Shown piece by piece: positions 20,528-32,501 of a DNA stretch of 55,582 bases; positions within the stretch are counted from its first letter, which is position 1; each line of letters starts with the position of its first letter. The notes beneath the pieces were generated by a model. That model searched no databases and had not been told where the DNA came from. It saw only the letters and a program-made list of their open reading frames with translations. The DNA is from Gnetum montanum (taxonomy: Eukaryota > Streptophyta > Gnetopsida > Gnetales > Gnetaceae): positions 130,090 to 185,671 of the forward strand of contig MNCI01005936.1 in NCBI GenBank assembly GCA_015680685.1. Reading direction: 5' to 3'. Position numbers and translations under genes: made by a program.

Positions 20528-23335
20528 TTAGATAGTCTTAGGTGGTGGAGGCCCTTGAGGTTTTGAAGGACCTTCACTGGCTTTGAGCATGTGTAATAGT
20601 TGAGGTGGCTATGGTTGTCCTATTGTGGCTACAACCTTTGATGAAAGGTGAAAGGAATCTAGTAAGGGGATCATTCACAGTCGATGCGACATCACCAATG
20701 TGGGCTAGAATGGGGATATCCCATGGACATGGCATTATTGGGAACATCTCCTTCATGTTGAAAAACTAGGTAGTGAACTATTTGCATTTGATATTGAATG
20801 CCCTGACTATATTCTATAGCTCTTGGTAGTCATTCATCTTCTTGGCTAGGTTCTCGGCAATTGATTGTTGATTAATGAATGCCACTGTAAGCTTTTGCTT
20901 GGTGTCTTTATGATGCTTGAACTTGGCCTCATACAACAAGTATGAGCTAGCCACTTGTTTCTCAAGTTTTGACCATAGCCATTTGGTAGTTGACATGGCT
21001 AGACTTGTGTAACAAAGATTGGTGAGCTCCATATATTCCATCATCTCCTCAATTTGGAACTCCTTTGTGCAGATTTTTGCCTTGTTGTAGGCATTTATTC
21101 CATCAATGATCGGTTGCCATAATTCTTTCCCTTGGTGGAGTTGCTAGAGGGATTCATTCACTTTCTCCTTCATCAACTAGATGTGTTTTTCATTTAGTTC
21201 CTTTTGTAGATCAACCTACTCTCTGTAATGGTCCTTGACTCTCTCAAATTTGAGAGCCTTTGATTTCCAAGTAGTTACCTCAATTGTAGTTTTCTAGAAA
21301 AGGGTGCAAACCTCCTCCATAGAGAGGTTTTTATTTTCTATTTCTAATCTCCTTAGTTTTGTGTTTTTTCTGGCTAGTTGCTCCTATTGTTGATGGATGA
21401 AATTAATTAATTGTTGTTTGTGCTCATCAGTCTATTCCATAGGTGATGGTTTTATGTAGTGAATTATGCATTCTCTTGGTGGGTTTGATCCAAGGCCTTC
21501 TGAAACTTGTGCTATGTGGCCTCTGCCAAGGATTGGTAGAACACTGCTATCTCCATTGCACCCTCAGCCTCTTTTAGTCTAGTATTGAGTTGTTCAATAA
21601 CTCCATCTCTTGTCAGTGTCAGGTTGAGAAATGCAAGGTTGGCAATCTAGGTTCTTAATTTGGTAACTTTTCCAACCAAGTGTTCGTTCTACTTCTTGGC
21701 TATTTCAAGTTATCCTTCCAAAATGATATTCTTGCCCCTTGCCTCTAGTAGCTCTAATTGGGTTACAGTAATATTGTCTAGAAGATCAAATACATCTAGA
21801 GGTGGTTGCCTAATTCCTATTAGTCGGTCCAATAGATCTTCATGCTATGCTACATTTATTCCACCTCTTTTGGTCCTTGCATACGTTTGCACATCTTTGA
21901 GTGCAATGATGTCCAGTGTAGATGTTGTAGGTACATTAAGAGTTTTGGAAATATGATCAATGACCACTTCTATTGCAATATCTTGCCCTTGGTGCTGTAT
22001 CACCAATACAGTTGCCTCCTCACCCTCCTCCAAGTGTATCGAGAAGGTTGTAGCATTCCCAGAGATTTCTGAGAGTGGATGTTATTTTGGAAGAGATACT
22101 GTGACATCTTTGACACTCAAATTTGACCTCATGGGCAATTGTGTTTTTTAGGCTAAGAAAATAGATGCAGTTCCATCCATCAAACTGATTGTCTAGGCCA
22201 CCTCATTTAGGTGAATTATTTCTAGTCTGTACATGGATGGGTCCCCGCCACCTGTGCTTGCTTCTTACTCTTATTCACTCAAGAGTCATTCTTGGTATTT
22301 ACACAACTATTGGATAGTTTCAGTGATGTTTGAAATAGTTGTTTGAGTGGTAGGTGGAGGTGGTAGTTGCTGGTCCTCTTCTTAAATAGTTGTTGCATGT
22401 GTCTTGTCTTTCATCATTTTTACCTAGTTGGTGGTTAGAACATGCATAACAACATCATTGGTGTAATGGACTATTCCCCCTCTAATAGAGTTTCTTGATG
22501 AGGCATGGGAAAGGGAGTGGATTCCTTCCACATTCATTCTCTTTAAACCTCTTTTCCATCTTCAAATAGATCAGTTGTGGAAGGTTGACAGGGAATCTGC
22601 CACTTAGGAGGTGAATTCTCGGGTAGAGAAGGTAGTGATTTTGCTTGGCCTTACCATGTAATTGAGGTGGAAGGCAATGATCTTGTAGTGAATCCTCTCT
22701 GCTAGTGTGAGTACGCCAAACTCCTTACAGTCGATGCCATAGCATCATTGAACCCATCCTTTCTTGATATTGGAATCTACCTACATTGGAATCTCAGCAA
22801 GACTTGTCCTAGTTTTTGGCAGCCTAAGAACTCTAGCAATGGCCTATACTGAGTAGGACATTGAGTTATCCTTGATTTTCACCATTGATCTAGGTTTCCT
22901 ATTATTCCAAAATAGGAATGTCTCTCCCATATACCAGTCTAGGATGGAAGTGATGATTGGCCACATGGAAGAGGTTTTTATCTTGTCTTGCACTTCTTTT
23001 GGTGCTTGCTCTAGGAATGGGCCAAAGTTTAACTCCTAGAGCAATTTTTTCTAGACCTCTCATGATCTAATTTGATTTAAGTAGGCCTCTATCAAGGTCA
23101 CCTCCAAATTTTCTTATGGTGCTAGCACATCATCTTGATGTGAGTGTTCTGTTGCTATTGTTGGCTTTGGAATTTTTCTGATAGATTCCACTTCTACCTC
23201 TTCCCTAAGAGGACCTGTGGCATGGGTTGCCTAGTGGTTCTTATTGGGCCTATTCTTGGCCTTTCTTGTTCTAGATCATTTCTCCCTTGGTTGAGAGGGT
23301 CTTGCTTCTTGCGTGTGCTTTCCTTTTGGTGCCAT
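20528..23335 (-). pseudogene. Extra ORF after pol (env-like position), coiled-coil protein, broken
   Basis: Start ATG at 23335-23333 (MAPKGKHTQEARPSQP, very basic N-terminus) and stop TAA at 20530-20528. The span is exactly 936 codons, although stops and shifts interrupt it. Parts in order: basic N-terminal tail (first 60 residues), an unrecognised central region with MWPI...WYMGETFLFW (about 22990-22900), a linker, a region with EVVIDHISKTLNVP near 21950, then about 400 residues of charged helix (21800-20570, likely coiled coil; the open piece 21044-20814 is typical), and a Pro-rich tail (SKPQGPPPPKTI). The order matches A 6530-3865. Athila/Calypso elements have an env-like ORF here, but I see no clear signal peptide or membrane anchor. 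A structural or RNA-binding role is equally possible. Confidence 0.65.
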
Positions 23336-23600
23336 TTGCAGTCACAACACATCCATGCATTAGTCGATATAATGTGTAACTTTGAATTTTTTAAATACCT
23401 TCTCTCATTAGTTAGTTACATTTTGGCTAAGGTTAGACCATGAAAAATTAATTATTTATTGTAAATGTCACAAGAGTTTGTTGGAAAGGTTTAACTCTTG
23501 TAATTTGGTGTTTAAGAGTTGATTTCTTAGTTAAACCTTTGTGGGAGTTAGAAAAATGGCAAAAATGGCACATTTGTGGCTCCCATGACAAAGAGCTTAC
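23336..23600 (-). promoter_or_regulatory. Putative intron just upstream of the extra ORF (element B)
   Basis: The minus strand shows AG/GTAAGC (GT at 23600-23599), a good donor. About 240 bases on comes GACTAAT (23365-23359), a plant-type branch point, then a GT-rich/T-rich run to CTGCAA ending at 23336, directly before the ATG. D has CTGCAG... i.e. TGTGTGCAG/ATGG at the same place, so the B acceptor looks like a decayed AG. C and D keep GT, branch point and acceptor position. This is inferred from sequence only. Confidence 0.45.
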
Positions 23601-25460
23601 CTCTAGTAGATGCAAGGTCAAAGAACAGAGTGATTTGGATAAACGATTAGGAAATCATGAGCTTTGGAAGGTTCTGGGCTCTAAAAATTTGAAAAGTTCC
23701 CTTGGTGATTGTGAAAAAATGTAAAACTTTTCAAGTGGGATCATGCATATATATACTATTTTTCCCTTATGTTGATGAGGCCCCATATATGGGGCCTCAT
23801 ATACAAGTCTACTTTGTCGATGGGGCCTCATTTCTTGTATTTGGGGCCCATAGGAAAAATTTTTAAAATTGAATATCTTAAAAAAATATAAGGAATTTTT
23901 CAATGAATTTGGGATCCATGGAATCTTAGAAAAGCCAAGAATATGATAAAATCATTGAAGAGGGTCTTTGAAAGCTCAAAAACTAAAAATTTTGATGGAG
24001 AGTATTTATTGAATGAAATATGTAAAGAAGCATATGCTTTGATGTAGAAGATGGGTGTACAAAAGAATTTGTTTGCAAGAATGTCTAAGGATAAGATGCT
24101 TAATGAACTCAACCAAGAGAGATGCAAGTGAGTCCTTCCCATAGCAGGCACATGCCTTGTTTGCCCTTGCATAACCTCAACCTAAGGATTCCATGGACCC
24201 CATAGGTGATTAATGATTAATGGAAGTTGAGGACCAACACCCTAAAGATTCTACCTAAGAATTTAAATATGTCAAACAAAGACATAAAATCAAGAACATG
24301 GACATTGACAGTGAGGTGAATTATAGTAAGCATAGATTGATCATGGAGAAGGTGGAATGGAATTCCAAATTGAGGTCATAAGAAGTCTCTTGTGAAGTTT
24401 TGCATTTAAAATGATTTGAGAAGATCCATCCTTAGTCCAGACCAAAGCCAACCTCTTTTAGTGACTTCACATCACCACTCCAAGATCGATCCACCCCCTT
24501 AAGACACAAGAGTGCTTCCACAGAGCAACCACTATTCCATAAATAGAGAGAAAGAGAAGTAGGAAGTGAGAGAGGGCCTTAATTAGAGGGAACCTTCAGA
24601 CATGGTTAACATGTCTTTCTAGTCTCATAACTAGTGCTTGTAGCTTGTTTATTTGTCTAAGGGGTGTGCTTTGAATTTCCATCATATTTCTTTTTTGTTT
24701 TTTTTTTTGCTTTTATTTTTGGATGGGAACCACACCATGCAAAGACTTTATTTGACTTCTTGTTATTGGACGACATGGAATGGTAAGAAGTCTATGAAGA
24801 ATACTTAAGCACCCAAGCAAGTAGAAGAGTACAATGAGTATTGAGTTTCCTTGAAGTCACACCTTGTACAAACCTTTGAATCATTCCCAATTATAGAAAC
24901 TATGAAGGTCACTAATTTATTAAAATCTTATTTAATGAAAGGAACCTCAAGCTTCCAAAACAAGGAAAACCATAGAGTTTGTGAATGAATGCATGTTGTG
25001 GACTCACTGCCTATTCCATGAAAAAGAAACCATGACTTAGCAATCAACACAAAAATTCAAAAATAGAAACTAGACATTAACAAACAAAACATAAAGCACA
25101 AACCACCATTGGTAACAGCAATAGCACCATTGTGTCCTATTGGCATAAAGCACATTTATGAGCAAGAATTTGAAAATCACACTCAAACAAAACAAAAGTA
25201 AAATATATAAGAGAGTTTAAAATATTCAAGAAAGATTTAAATGTATTAATGATGGTGTAAAACAAAAATAGTGTAAAATAGAAAAAATGTTGAAAATCAA
25301 AAATGTGTAAAATAAATAAATTGCAAAATAAAAAATGTGGAAAATAGAAAATAGAAAAACTAAGGAGCCATATGGATGAGTTAGCATGGATGGCCATCTC
25401 CTCCATGACTAAGTTGGAAGGAGAAAATCCAAAAAATTGAGAGTGGTTGTCCATTTGTTC
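23601..25460 (-). mobile_element. Spacer of element B between pol and the extra ORF
   Basis: Noncoding stretch shared in order with A, C and D: the conserved block near 24136-24160 (TCCTTCCCATAGCAGGC), a block at 24545-24760 (GGAAGTGAGAGAGGGCC... CCACACCATGCAAAGACTT) that matches C 39085-39250, and A-rich low-complexity DNA at 25160-25350. The ORFs at 23900-24172 and 25137-25454 are not supported. Confidence 0.6.
23746..23800 (-). promoter_or_regulatory. TATA-like box and 26-bp palindrome in the spacer of element B
   Basis: The minus strand reads GTATATATATGC at 23757-23746. Just upstream (right) is a perfect palindrome at 23775-23800 with half-site ATGAGGCCCCATA. The GATGAGGCC core, repeated at 23819-23830, is also the unit of B's LTR-edge repeats. 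Element A has a TATA-like site and its own LTR-edge motif at the matching place. I infer an internal promoter for the extra ORF. Confidence 0.4.
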
Positions 25461-26880
25461 AAGTGTTCATTGCATTAGCTTGCTTGGGCTCATGGAAAAG
25501 CTTTACTTGTTGGATGTTGACCAACTACTTTTTATTTGGGCTCTTAGGTTTGTGTATGGTCATGAACCTAGAAGGAAAGGTTTTGTCAATTATATAAGGT
25601 CCTTCACACAATGTTTGGAATTTAGTTTTTTGAGGTACATGTGTGGGGTTCTAGTAGAGAACCTTATCTCTAGTTTTTGTATTTTCAAGTCATGTAGTTG
25701 CTTGTTGAATGTCTTGTGCACTTCATTCAAAGATAGGGTCACTAATCAATTTTTTTCTGGCATGTTAAGGTTGATCAATATTTCTTTTTGTGCTAGGCTT
25801 TAGTTAATATTCATTTCATAGGTTGTTGATAGTGTGTGGAGCTTGGATTGAATTGGGAACATTGGAATTTTTCTTTACACCATCTCATAGGGAAAGTAGC
25901 CAATAGGGAGTTTTCATGTTGAGTAATAGGCCCAGAGGGCATCATTAAGTTTTGTGCTCTAGTCTCCCTTATATTTGCTTATGGTCCTTATTAGGATCTT
26001 TGTGATCTCCCTATTAGTTACCTTTGCTTAACTGTTGGCTTGGGGGTGATGGATGTTATTAATTTATGTTCGACTCCTAAGTGTTGCATGAGTTTTCAAA
26101 AGGTGACACTTGTAAAATGAGTTCCATTGTCAGAAATTAGTGCACGTGGTATTCCAAACCTATTTACAACATTTTTCTGTACAAATCTAGTAGCAGTGGA
26201 TGATGTATGGTTGGCGATGGCCATTGCTTGTACTCGTTTAATGCAATAGTCAACTATTACGATGATATACACCTTTCCATTGGACATGGGTGTGATGGGC
26301 CCTATGAAGTCAATGCCCAATATGTCAAAGGGCTCTAGTGATTGAATCCACTATTGAGGATCCTCCATTTGAGTGGTCATCCCACCATCTTGTTGATAAT
26401 GTTCATAGGATTAGACAAACTAGTGGGTATCCCTGAAGATTGTAGGCCAATAGTATTTTGCCATTAAGATTTTTATGGCCATGTGTCTCCTAGCATAGTG
26501 GCCTTTACAAAGGCCTTGATGAGCATCCTACAGAATGCGCAATTGGTTTGGTACATACTAATGAACTAGGCCATCAGCACACACCTTGTAAATATGTTTG
26601 TTGATTTCCATGAAGTGCTTGGCCTGATAAAGAAATTGTTGTTTCTTCCTAAAATCTAGATCTTGTGGCCTCTGCTGAGTGAGAAGGTAAGTGAGGATGC
26701 CATCATACCATTTTGTTTTTGTAGGCATTTGTTCATTTATTACTCTTGTAAAGAGGAGTTCATTTAGAAATTGATCAAAGAGAGGGCTCTCCTCTTCTTT
26801 GTTATCACATCTTAACTAAGAGAGATGGTCAACAATCACATTCTCAGTTCCTTTTTGATCTACCATTATGAGGTTGAGTT
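25460..26880 (-). pseudogene. Integrase of element B, broken
   Basis: Integrase joins the retrotransposon cDNA to host DNA. On the minus strand the zinc-binding N-terminal part ends near 26440 (AKYYWPTIF). Then comes the catalytic core: FDILGIDFIGPITPMSNGKV with the first Asp, then RFGIPRALISDNGTHF with the second Asp (open piece 26320-26096). The GIDFIGP...SNG pattern is that of Athila-type integrases. The C-terminal part, ending near 25600 (HKTFNKQL), is degraded. Stops interrupt both sides of the open piece. Confidence 0.85.
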
Positions 26881-26899
26881 CCTGCAAGATCATGAGCCA

Positions 26900-28100
26900 C
26901 CATATGATATGGGGGCTCACTGTTGGCTTATTCATTAGAAAGTGGATGCACTATGATTTGTGTGCACAAATACCTTATAGCTAACCACATAGTGCTAAAC
27001 GTTTTAAGAGCATACACCACTACCATTAGTTCTTTCTCAATTGTGATGTAATTCAATTATGCACCCACAATGCTTCAGCTCACACAGTGGATGTAATATG
27101 GACATTTCTTATCATCCAATTAAATAAGCATAGCTCCCAAGGCATAATTAGATGTGTCTGTTATTATGTGAAATGGTTTGGACTAGTTTGGTGCCCATAG
27201 AATTGGAGTTTCTACAAGTTTATCATTTAACTGTTGGAATGCATGTTCACATTCCTTAGTCCAGATGAATGAAGCATCTTTCTTTGTAAGCTTGACCAAT
27301 GACTTTGCAATCTTAGAGAAATTCTCTATGAACTATCGATAGTAGCTAGTGTGTCCAAGGAATGATCATACATCTTTGACTGTCTCTAGTTGACATGTGA
27401 TTCCTTGGATGACCCTTATCTTTTTTAGGTCTACCTCAATCCTTGCTTAAGTAATTTTGTGTCCTAGTACTATGCCTTCCTGGACCATTAAATGACTTTT
27501 CAGCTAATTAAGCCTAAGGTTTTTTTGATGCATCTTTTCAATACTTGCTCAAGGTGATCTAGGGCTTGCTTAAATGTAGCCCCATAAGTAGAGAAGTCAT
27601 TCATAAAGACTTTTATCTTGCTACCAATCTATTGTTGAAAAATACTAAGGACCAGGCATTGAGGGGCATTACATAGACCAAATGACATCTTACAATATGC
27701 AAAAGTCTCCTAAACACTTTTGAATGTTGCCTTGACTTGATCTTCTAGTGCAATTTGGATTTGGTTATAGGCACTATAACCATCCAAAAAGCTATAATTA
27801 CAATGCCCAGAAATAGTGTCCAACACTTGGTTCACAAATGACAATGGAAAATGATCTTTAAAGGTTGTCATATTCAATAGTCTAAAGTTGATATAGACTT
27901 GTCACTTACCACCTTTCTTTGGCACAATTACGAGTGGGGTAACCCACTCACTATCTGTGATGGAATAGATGAACCCCACCTTGAGGAGCTATTCTATTTC
28001 CTCTTTGATAATTTGCTTTAGCTTGGGATTCAACCACCTTTGTGGTTCCCTTCTTGGCTTCATAGCCAGGTTAGTGTAAATACGATGCTGACATATCCTT
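26900..28100 (-). pseudogene. Reverse transcriptase and RNase H of element B, broken
   Basis: RT copies RNA into DNA. Recognisable on the minus strand: SITDSEWVTPLVIVPKKGG (about 27985-27930), SFLDGYSAYNQI (near 27800), ETFAYCKMSFGLCNAP (27720-27670) and the catalytic box FMND at 27608-27597, where the first Asp of the usual DD pair has become Asn. RNase H sequence with TIEKELMVVVYALK follows at about 27050-27000. Multiple stops and the catalytic change show it is inactive. Confidence 0.85.
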
Positions 28101-28429
28101 GGATTAATTTCAGTTAGCTCTTGATATGACCAAGTAAAGGCTGTTGGCCATTTTTTGAATACCTACAATAGCTTGTATTTTTGTTCAGGAGCAAGATTTG
28201 CATTGATGATAACTGGCTTGCCATTATTTAAAAATGTATACTCCATGTCGACTAGTAGAGTTTTTAACTCTAGGGGATCTTGCTTGAAATTATCAAGGAT
28301 TTTCAACTCTCCCTAACATGTATCATCATCTTCATCATTGAAGAGTTGGCAATGAACTAGCTCAAGTTCATTCATGCCTTCGACATAAGCACATGTTAGG
28401 CTCTCAGTTGGTTCCATGCATAATGTGCT

Positions 28430-28960
28430 ACTTTCAGAGTTAGTTGTTAACCACTAGGTACCCTCTTGTCTTGTGGTTGTTGCATAAAGGCACCTTTGGA
28501 TATCTATTTCATGTGCACACTAATTACATGTTGTAATGAATGTACTCTTAATGGACTAGATTTTCTACATGTAATTGCATCCATTATCACTATACATGAT
28601 GCATAGAACACACTTCTTCTTTAGTCATTCAAATTTATTTTTCTTGGAGATTTCCAAGGAGAGGTCCATTATATTCATTTGTGCATTAATAGTGCTTAAC
28701 CAAGCCCTTTTTATAATGATGGGAAAGTCACCTTTGTAGTTCTCGACCTTGATCACTAGAAAATTCACTATTTCGAAAGGGGTAGTGATTGATTGGCCTA
28801 CCAATTTCAAATGGATATTTCTCTTCTTAAGAGGTTGTAGGTTCTAAGCCTTGTACATGTCATAAGAGATGAGATTGACACCAGAACTAGAATCAAGAAG
28901 AGCCTTGCACGGCTCATGTCCAATGATTTGCAAGTAAGTAAGAGCACTTCCTAGGTTAGA
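28430..28960 (-). pseudogene. Protease (retropepsin) region of element B, broken
   Basis: Aspartic protease cuts the polyprotein. The minus strand reads ALLDSSSGVNLISYDM at 28900-28855, the usual DSG active-site triplet changed to DSS. The open piece 28810-28625 continues the domain (VGQSITTPFEIVNFLVIKVE). It is preceded by gag and followed by the RT linker. The same region is seen in E (14820-15060) and at the very start of the window in H. Confidence 0.75.
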
Positions 28961-29019
28961 TCTTTTTGTGGGAAGGTTTCTAGCTTTGATCCAATCGAAA
29001 ACACCATGAGTTAATATCA

Positions 29020-31290
29020 TGAAGTAGATATAAGGTAGTGTTTGGTTTGAAGGACACTCAAATGTGTTTGATGCATAGGATGAGGGTGTTGAAGATATAG
29101 GGTAACTAGCAGCATTAGGTTGTCAGGGTTTGGGAGGATTGTTTGGTTAGAAAAATGGTTATTTTTTGGATCAATTGTTTGAACCACTTGGCTGGAAGGT
29201 TGATTGTAAATTTACATCCCTCATAGCATTTCATTGTTGTGGCTATGGGAGAATTTCACTTTGCATAGATGGAGCAGAAGATAACTAGGTTTAGGATGGA
29301 TGGATGTGTGTAGATGGATGGGGAGGATGGTATGGATATGGGTGCTCCACTTGAGTAGATGATGAATGAGTTCGATGGTACTTTAGAGTGTAATAGTGAT
29401 GTTAGAATGATGCGTGGCTTGCAAAGGTTCATGGAGAAATGGGTTGCTGAGCATAGTATCCATATGGATTTGATTTCCTGTAAGGGTATCACTATGTTGG
29501 CGGTGGCATTTCCGATGATGGTGGTTGGTGCCATTGTTGGTATTGCTCATATGGTTGTGGTGGAGCTCCACTTGGATAATAGGCTTGTTGCTAGTAGAAC
29601 TACCTTGGATTACCTTGAGGATAAGGCAACATCCATTTAGATGTTCATATTGATAGGTGTTACATCTAGCATCATTATTAGAGTCCATCTTCACAACTTC
29701 TTCTATTGCAGTAGCTTTGCCCTTACCTCTTTGGTAGGGGCATTTAGCTTCTTTTCATCTCTTGTAATCATAATCACTATTCTAATATTTGGATCCTCTA
29801 GTAATCTTTATAGTAGTTTGGAATTTTTCATCTAAAGAGTCCCATAATGTATCAACATTTGCGAAGATATAAAAAATAGATTTTTGGATAGGCAAGGTTT
29901 TCTTGTTCACCACTTTGTCTAGTGATGACTCCTCATCACAAAATCAAACTCCCTTTTTTTGATGGAAGAGTCCCTATTATATTCTTCTACACTTTTCCTT
30001 TTTTGCAACCCACCTTCTTCTTTTTCTACCTACTTTATAAGCCTTTGTATCTGATGATCTCTCAGTTTAGATAGTCTTCCTTGGGCATAAACCCCAAGAG
30101 TTCTTCTAGTTTTTGCTTTGATTCCATCTATGATGTGGTGGAGCTATTCCCTTTAAGAATACCATGGCTAGGGCATCAATGTATGAGAGAATAATATCTA
30201 CCCATAGTAGCATCCAAGGGTTCATGTGTTCCTTGTTTTTAGCCTTGGATTTGCCTTCTTAGATTGGACACTCTGGAGTACTTCTAGTATTTATCATTGA
30301 ATAGCTTAAGCATTGTACTCCATTAGCTGATAGATTCTGACTCTAAGGATTGATACTAGCTTTTAGCCCCTTTGACAAGTGTCTTGGGGAAGAGTTTGAG
30401 TTTCTTCCAATCATTTTGAATGTTCTACAAGGTACAAGCATTGTGGAAAGCTTATAGATCTGTCTGCGGATCAGAGTTATATTGTTGCTCAAATCTTGAG
30501 ATATTATTCATGTTTAAGAGCTTAATCTAACTATCTTTCACATGCCTAGTTGGAATCTTAACTGTCTCTACAATGTTAAGAATGCTTTGAGTTGCCAAAA
30601 AAGGCTTATCATCATCATTATTTCATTGTCGCTAATGATGTCCTCTATTACCCCTTTGTTCATTATGGGCTTGGTGATCGGTATTGTTGTCCCATTTAGC
30701 ATCTCCATCATAGTTACTTTTTCTATAGGATCTTTTAGAACTAGAAGAAGAGAAAGAAGAGGATGTAGATAAAGAGAATGAAGAGGGATGAGGACTACCA
30801 CCACCATGGTGTCTACCAACTCCCCTTTAGTTGTCATGACCATGTTCATCAGATTTCTTATTATCTTGATGCTTGACTAAGCTCTTGCCTTAACTACCAT
30901 CTTTTCCTAAACCTGGTTTGTTGATAGTAGAATGTAGATTTAGGTTCACATCCCCATCATCAATAATGAGAGGTGGATAATTTTCATGTGGAGAGCCTTT
31001 AGAGAAAGGGCCCTCATTATCATCTTGGTTCAGCAGCAACAAGGGATTGGTGAATTGTTTCCCCTTCATAGCCTCATGATGCTTCTCCTATTGTCAATCT
31101 CATTGGGATTATGTTTTAGTGGGATGGTAGTCTTGATATTCATAGTCATGTATAACATATTCATTTTGAAGATTGTGGATGCTGAACTTTGTAAGAGTTT
31201 AAAGCAACATTATGAGCATAGATCGATTGGGGGGCATTACAATGTTTCCCTCCATATCACACCATTGCAGTTACTCATCGTGGTGTAGGA
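29020..31290 (-). pseudogene. gag of element B, broken
   Basis: This matches H 326-2298 in order: Ser-rich N-terminus (30849-30568), gag core (30550-30040), charged helical part, zinc-knuckle-like CNTYQYEHLNGCC (near 29670-29630; the second Cys is lost, Tyr instead), and an Asn/His/Pro-rich tail (29534-29256). Both strands have open frames at 29256-29694, but only the minus-strand reading continues the gag homology. Several frames are needed. Confidence 0.75.
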
Positions 31291-31526
31291 TGATGGTGAA
31301 ATTAAACACATACTCATCTAGATGAGTATATACCACCTTGTACTATTCTAGGACCAATGGTTTGACATCTTCATGCCTGCGAGAAAAAGACATTTTGCAA
31401 ACAAATACAATATCAATGTGCTTTTGTAATTATATGTTATGTGAGGGTGATGTTGACCTTGGATTTGTCCAACAATATTAATAATGTTCACTAATCCTAG
31501 ATAGCACATGTCTCAACAAATAGAGT
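31291..31526 (-). mobile_element. Leader of element B
   Basis: Untranslated sequence between primer-binding site and gag, similar to the H leader (2440-2530), for example ACTCATCTAGATGAGTATATACC versus TACTCATTGGGATGAATATATAC. No other signal was seen. Confidence 0.6.
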
Positions 31527-31544
31527 CCCTAACAATAGTGCGAA
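31527..31544 (-). other. Primer-binding site of element B (decayed, tRNA-Asp type)
   Basis: The minus strand reads TTCGCACTATTGTTAGGG directly after the 5' LTR. About 11 of 18 bases match TTGGCGCCGTTGCCGGGG, with nearly all differences transitions. Confidence 0.65.
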
Positions 31545-32501
31545 TGATGAGTGGTGAGGTGCCCCTATGCCCAACCATACAAATCATGAAGCGTTCATGC
31601 ATGGTTCAGTCGAATTCCATGGACTCTATAGTTTTTGATGCACTAGTCTTGTAGGAAGTGAACCTTGCCCTAAGGTTGTTCATTGTCTTCCCAATTACAC
31701 TTGTGATGTACAAAGGTATAGTTAAGTGTAATCAAGGAATATTATTTTTATTGTTTTATGTTTTATGTTCTTTGGTGCTTAGAGTAGAGAGATGAAGTAA
31801 TTGAATAACTAATATAATTTAACCACTTAACTAGTCTCTAACTACTCCTAACATAAGAATTTGGTCCCACTTTCCAAACATGTCTTGAAACCATGTATCC
31901 ATTATTGAGTTACCAAGTGCTACACTACTAGGCACACCAAGAAATATCACTATTAGGATTACCAAGTGAATACATGTTTATGCTCGAAGTGGTCATACTT
32001 ATGTACTTAATCTATTTAGCTTAATTAATTAACTAATTGCTTAAAGTGTAATTTATCTTAATTAATTGCATATTTCATGAGAATAATAATAGCATAAATA
32101 AATTATTAATCTATTCTAAGTGCTGCAAGGTTTGACCAAAAGGCTCATTTTTATTACCATACACACTAGTGGTGTTCAGGTATAATAGTGCTGAAATAAA
32201 GATCTGTACACTTTCTGACTCTTGTTGTGGGCACTAAGAGAAATATTCTAACTTTTAAATGGAAAAACTGCAAGAGCTTTGTTACTAATATGACTTGAAT
32301 CCCATAAAAGTGGATGGGAGCTCATATTTATAGTTTTTTCTACAGTATTGTGTTGATAGGGCCTTGTAGATGTAGCAAACATTATGTCAACATGGCCCCA
32401 TCGATGGCGCAACACCACATAAATGGGGAGTTGTCAACAGGGTCCCGTCGATGAGGGTACATCAATAGGGGCCTATTGACGTGACACTTTGATGCTCATC
32501 A
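31545..32501 (-). repeat. 5' LTR of element B
   Basis: 957 bases, TGATGAG to GCTCATCA on the plus strand, the partner of 19308-20291. The TATA box (CTATAAATATGAG on minus) is near 32320-32332. Outer-edge repeats of the TCRAYRGGGCC type run from about 32345 to 32485. Confidence 0.9.

Larger units (their letters stand above)
19308..32501 (-). mobile_element. Element B: full-length Athila-like LTR retrotransposon
   Basis: A 13.2 kb element on the minus strand: 5' LTR 31545-32501, primer-binding site 31527-31544, leader, gag, protease, RT/RNase H, integrase, a spacer of about 2.1 kb, an extra ORF of 936 codons, polypurine tract and 3' LTR 19308-20291. It is the only copy here with the full gene set, though every gene is broken. 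Flanks are AGCT on the left and AGCC on the right, so there is at best a 4-base near-match. Inside F it lies at the junction of F's 3' LTR and the GGGG-containing tract at 32503. Confidence 0.85.

Noticed and set aside
25137-25454. Phe-rich 105-codon ORF
   Set aside because: Made by an A-rich low-complexity stretch (25160-25350) in the spacer of B.
29359-29640. Plus-strand 93-codon frame overlapping gag of B
   Set aside because: It is the shadow of the Asn/His-rich gag tail on the minus strand. A matching plus frame occurs in H (511-705) for the same reason, so similarity does not show coding.
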